A stretch of DNA of 10,833 bases from JBJSXF01 sp046086225. Lineage in GTDB: Bacteria; Actinomycetota; Acidimicrobiia; IMCC26256; PALSA-610. Shown one piece after another: positions 8,092 through 10,833 of the stretch (its first letter is position 1; every line of letters begins with the position of its first letter). A model generated the notes under the pieces. The model was not told the origin of the DNA. It made no database searches and worked only from the letters and a program-made list of their open reading frames with translations. The translations under genes were made by a program, and so were the position numbers. The stretch covers positions 1 through 10,833 of the forward strand of contig JBJSXF010000177.1 of assembly GCA_046086225.1 (NCBI GenBank). Direction: 5' to 3'.

Positions 8092-9273
8092 TTGGATCTC
8101 ACGCCGACCGCCGCGGAGACCGCGCTCCGCGACGAGGTCCGCGACTGGCTCCGGACCGAGCTCCCCTGGGAGTACGGCCGGGGGCTGCCGCCCCGCTTCG
8201 ACGATCTCGCCGACGAGGTCGCGTTCGGGCGGGCTTGGCAGGCCAAGCTCGCAACGGCCCGGCTCGTCGGCGTGGCCTGGCCGGAGGAGTACGGCGGGCG
8301 GGGGGCCGGCGCGGTCGAGCACTACATCGTGACCGAGGAGCTCGCCCGGGCCCGGGCCCCCGAGCTCGTCGGCCGTATCGGTGTCAACCTCGTCGGCCCC
8401 ACCCTGCTCGCGCACGGAACCCCGGCCCAGAAGGAGCGGTTCCTCCCCCGCATCCTCGATGCGTCCGAGATCTGGTGCCAGCTGTTCAGCGAGCCCGGTG
8501 CGGGCAGCGATCTCACCTCGCTCACCACCTCGGCCCGACCGGTCGACGGCGGCTTCGTGCTGAACGGCCAGAAGGTCTGGACGAGTTACGCCCAGTTCGC
8601 CGACTGGGGCTGGTGCCTCGCTCGCACCGATCCCGACGCCCGGGGGGCCAAGGGCATCTCCGCGCTCGTAGTCGACATGCACGCGCCCGGCGTCGAGGTG
8701 CGACCGCTGCGTCAGCTCACCGACGAGGCCGAGTTCAACGAGGTGTTCCTCACCGACGTGTTCGTGCCCGACGACCACCTCGTCGGCCCGCGCGAGGAGG
8801 GCTGGCGCATCGCCAATTCGACCCTCACCCACGAACGGGGCGTGAACCCGCGTCAGCTCGTCATCCACACCCAGCTGCTCGACGAGCTGTGGCGCGAAGC
8901 GCAGACGAACGGCGCGCTCGCCGATGCATCGCTCGCGGCCCGGCTCGCCCAGGCCTTCGTGGAGGTGCGCATCTTCCAGCTCCACAATCTGCGCTCGATT
9001 TCACGCACGGCCAAGGGGGCCGAGCCCGGACCGGTCGGCTCGATCAACAAGCTCTGGTGGAGCGAGATGAGCAAGCGGCTGCACGACACCGCCATGGCCG
9101 CGCTCGGTCCGGCCCAACCCCTCTGGCGAGGCGCGGCCGACAACCCCGGCGACGGTACCTGGCAACGTTCGTGGCTCTACTACCAAGCCGGCTCGATCTG
9201 GGCGGGCACCAACGAGATCCAGCGCAACGTGGTCGGCGAGCGCGTGCTCGGCCTGCCCCGGGAGCCGCGCTGA
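8092..9273 (+). CDS. Acyl-CoA dehydrogenase, full length
   Basis: A 393-residue FAD-dependent acyl-CoA dehydrogenase. The flavin/substrate motif QLFSEPGAGSD is at 130-140, GQKVWTS at 159-165, and the C-terminal signature WAGTNEIQRNVVGERVLGL at 370-388. As in the first dehydrogenase of the window, the medium-chain catalytic Glu position holds alanine (Ala371). A glutamate in THERG (Glu248) is the likely base, the isovaleryl-CoA dehydrogenase-like arrangement, also used by large subunits of heteromeric steroid side-chain dehydrogenases. The TTG start at 8092 lies three bases after the gltA stop. No better start is near, and the text MDLTPTAAETALRDEV is a normal N-terminus. Only a poor Shine-Dalgarno sequence is visible, so translation probably relies on coupling to gltA. 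It may pair with the short dehydrogenase-like protein at 5685-6698. The substrate is unknown. Confidence 0.93.
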   Translation: MDLTPTAAETALRDEVRDWLRTELPWEYGRGLPPRFDDLADEVAFGRAWQAKLATARLVGVAWPEEYGGRGAGAVEHYIVTEELARARAPELVGRIGVNLVGPTLLAHGTPAQKERFLPRILDASEIWCQLFSEPGAGSDLTSLTTSARPVDGGFVLNGQKVWTSYAQFADWGWCLARTDPDARGAKGISALVVDMHAPGVEVRPLRQLTDEAEFNEVFLTDVFVPDDHLVGPREEGWRIANSTLTHERGVNPRQLVIHTQLLDELWREAQTNGALADASLAARLAQAFVEVRIFQLHNLRSISRTAKGAEPGPVGSINKLWWSEMSKRLHDTAMAALGPAQPLWRGAADNPGDGTWQRSWLYYQAGSIWAGTNEIQRNVVGERVLGLPREPR

Positions 9274-9290
9274 CCCACGGCACCCTCGCG

Positions 9291-9296
9291 TAGCAT
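9291..9296 (+). promoter_or_regulatory. -10 element of the crotonase gene, leaderless type
   Basis: TAGCAT is followed by seven bases and the GTG start at 9304, in the 30-bp gap after the third dehydrogenase. There is no Shine-Dalgarno sequence in the gap. It suggests the crotonase and CoA-transferase pair has its own promoter as well as possible read-through from gltA. Confidence 0.5.
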
Positions 9297-9303
9297 CCCG
9301 GCC

Positions 9304-10128
9304 GTGCCGAACGATGCGCCGGTCCGCTACGAGGTCGACGGCCCCGTCGCCACCATCACGCTCGACCGCCCCGAAGCGGCCAACGCCCAGAGCAGCGCGC
9401 TCATCGATGCGCTCGACGCCGCGTTCGACCGGGCCGACGCCGACGAGGCCGTGCGGGTCGTCGTACTCGCCGGCGAGGGCACACACTTCTCGGCCGGCCA
9501 CGATCTGAAGGAGCTCCTCGCCGGGGAGGAGCACTGGGCGGCCACGCGCGACACCCCCGAGGGCAAGCTCCGCCACGAGCAGGTCATGTACTTCGACAAG
9601 CTCGTACGGATCCGCGACTTCCGCAAGCCGACGATCGCCGCGGTCCAGGGCACCTGCTCGGCGGCGGGGATGATGCTGGCCTGCATGTGCGACCTCATCG
9701 TGGCCGCCGACGACGCCCGCTTCTCCAACCCGGTGCTGCGGATGTCGGGGGTGGGCGTCGAACTGCTCTTCGAGCCGTGGGAGCTCGGACCGCGCCGGGC
9801 CAAGGAGTTCCTGCTCTGCGCGACCACCCTCACCGCCGAGGAGGCCCAGCGCTGCGGCCTCGTCAACCGGGTGGTGCCCCGGGCCGAGCTCGCCACCGCA
9901 GCCCGGGCCATGGCCGACGAGGTCGCCCTCGTGCCCCCGCTCACCGCCGAGGCGGTGAAGGCCTCGGTCAACCACATGGTCGACCTCCAGGGCCAGCGCG
10001 AGTCGTGGCGCCACCACTTCATGCTCCACCAGTTCGTGTCGAACACCCCGACCGCGCTCGAACGGGTCGCGGCGCGCAAAGCGGGCGGCATGGACGCGGT
10101 GAAGCGGGAGCAACGGCCCGACCGATGA
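9304..10128 (+). CDS. Enoyl-CoA hydratase/isomerase family protein lacking both classical catalytic glutamates
   Basis: A 274-residue crotonase-fold protein, normal in length. The oxyanion-hole segments are clear: HFSAGHDLKEL (61-71) and GTCSAAGMMLACMCD (116-130). Aligned by eye with rat enoyl-CoA hydratase, catalytic Glu144 is Met124 and Glu164 is Val144 (in FSNPVLRMSG), so normal hydration of 2-enoyl-CoA by that mechanism is unlikely. A glutamate in GVELLFEPWELG (Glu153, Glu157, Glu160) might serve another chemistry, as crotonases also work as isomerases, hydrolases, dehalogenases and C-C lyases. The GTG start at 9304 follows a TAGCAT -10 by seven bases. The stop overlaps the ATG of the CoA-transferase as ATGA, so the two are translationally coupled and probably act in the same pathway. 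The fold is certain; the reaction is not. Confidence 0.9.
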   Translation: MPNDAPVRYEVDGPVATITLDRPEAANAQSSALIDALDAAFDRADADEAVRVVVLAGEGTHFSAGHDLKELLAGEEHWAATRDTPEGKLRHEQVMYFDKLVRIRDFRKPTIAAVQGTCSAAGMMLACMCDLIVAADDARFSNPVLRMSGVGVELLFEPWELGPRRAKEFLLCATTLTAEEAQRCGLVNRVVPRAELATAARAMADEVALVPPLTAEAVKASVNHMVDLQGQRESWRHHFMLHQFVSNTPTALERVAARKAGGMDAVKREQRPDR

Positions 10129-10833
10129 GCGGCCCCCTCGCCGGGCTGCGGGTCATCGATCTCGGCACCCGCATCGCCGCTCCGTTCTGCGCCGGCCTGC
10201 TCGGCGAGCAGGGCGCCGAGGTCATCAAGGTCGAGCAGCCGCGTGGCGGCGACTTCATGCGCGAGATCGGCCCGTTCGCCGCAACCGACGACGGCGAGTC
10301 CTACTCGCTCTTCTGGGCGGTCGAGGGCCGGGGCCGCAAGAGCGTGACGATCGACCTGCGCACCCCGGCTGGCCAGGACCTCTTCCGCCGCCTCGCCGCC
10401 ACCGCCGACGTCGTGATCGAGAACTTCCGGCCCGGCACGCTCGAGGGCTGGAACATCGGACCCGCCGCGCTCGACCCGCGGCTCGTGACCGTGCGCATCT
10501 CGATGTTCGGTCAGGACGGCCCCTACGCGGCCCGGCCCGGGCTCGACCGGGTCGGGATCGGCTACGGCGGCCTCCTCCACCTCACCGGCTACCCCGACCG
10601 CCCGCCGGTGCGAGTAGGGGTCACCATCTCCGACTACCTCACCGGGGTGTTCGCGGCCCAGGCCGCGATCGCCGCGCTCTACGCCCGCGACGCCCGGGGC
10701 GGCACCGGTTGCGTGATCGACGCCGCCCTCTACGGCTCGGCCCTCCGCATCCTCGAGTGGACGCTCGCGGGCTACGACCGGCTCGGCGTCGTGCGTTCCC
10801 GTGAGGGCAATCGGCTCGCCAACTCGGCGCCCC
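10125..10833 (+). CDS. CaiB/BaiF (family III) CoA-transferase, 3' end beyond the window
   Basis: The first 236 codons of a family III CoA-transferase, which moves CoA between carboxylic acids through an aspartyl-CoA intermediate. It opens with the usual GPLAGLRVIDLGTRIAAPFC and has the Rossmann-like stretch GEQGAEVIKVEQPRGGDFMR, a GRKSVTIDLRTPAG segment and ENFRPGTLEGW. The catalytic aspartate is Asp170 in ISDYLTG, matching Asp169 of Oxalobacter formyl-CoA transferase. The ATG overlaps the TGA of the crotonase (ATGA), and the nearest Shine-Dalgarno-like GGGAG is 14 bases upstream, so translation is probably coupled. Full members run to about 380-410 residues, so roughly 40% lies outside. Donor and acceptor cannot be told from the sequence. 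Some actinobacterial members are racemases (alpha-methylacyl-CoA racemase) with the same fold, but the transferase reading fits the N-terminal motifs better. Confidence 0.92.
   Translation, partial: MSGPLAGLRVIDLGTRIAAPFCAGLLGEQGAEVIKVEQPRGGDFMREIGPFAATDDGESYSLFWAVEGRGRKSVTIDLRTPAGQDLFRRLAATADVVIENFRPGTLEGWNIGPAALDPRLVTVRISMFGQDGPYAARPGLDRVGIGYGGLLHLTGYPDRPPVRVGVTISDYLTGVFAAQAAIAALYARDARGGTGCVIDAALYGSALRILEWTLAGYDRLGVVRSREGNRLANSAP

Noticed and set aside
8344..8360. Short GC repeat of the form GCCCGGGCCCGGGCCC
   Set aside because: It encodes the Ala-Arg-Ala-Arg-Ala run of the third dehydrogenase and lies in frame; ordinary codon use explains it.

Overview
The window is very GC-rich, protein-dense DNA with strong G/C preference at third codon positions and start codons that include GTG and TTG. 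Together with a citrate synthase that closely resembles the mycobacterial GltA2 type and several TAnnnT promoters placed 6-7 bases before start codons, this points to a high-GC actinobacterium. The gene mix (acyl-CoA dehydrogenases, a CoA ligase, a crotonase, a CaiB-type CoA-transferase and a P450) would suit an Acidimicrobiia or mycobacterium-like lipid or steroid degrader, but the exact taxon is inference.

Layout: nine complete genes and one partial gene fill almost all of the window. A cytochrome P450 (40-1236, minus) is divergent from an acyl-CoA dehydrogenase (1297-2514, plus), which is followed by an AMP-forming acyl-CoA ligase (2523-3881, plus). Convergent to these is a minus-strand run read from right to left: a short acyl-CoA dehydrogenase-like protein (5685-6698), a protein of unknown function that overlaps its stop codon (4687-5688), and a diverged MerB-like (organomercurial lyase family) protein (3951-4676). 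Divergent from that run is a plus-strand series: citrate synthase gltA (6775-8088), a third acyl-CoA dehydrogenase (8092-9273), an unusual crotonase (9304-10128), and a family III CoA-transferase that runs off the right edge (10125 onward). No gap exceeds 300 bases; the longest are the two divergent promoter regions (60 and 76 bp) and a 69-bp convergent gap. I see no RNA genes, insertion sequences or CRISPR arrays.

How the genes may work together: the P450 could hydroxylate a hydrophobic substrate. The ligase or the CaiB-type transferase would then load acids onto CoA, the dehydrogenases and crotonase would act on the acyl-CoAs, and citrate synthase would draw off acetyl-CoA. The substrate cannot be read from the sequence. 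The points most worth following up are the MerB-like protein, which keeps both catalytic cysteines but sits far from any visible mercury-resistance gene; a crotonase lacking both classical glutamates; an apparent CTG start; and four matching promoters that predict leaderless mRNAs.
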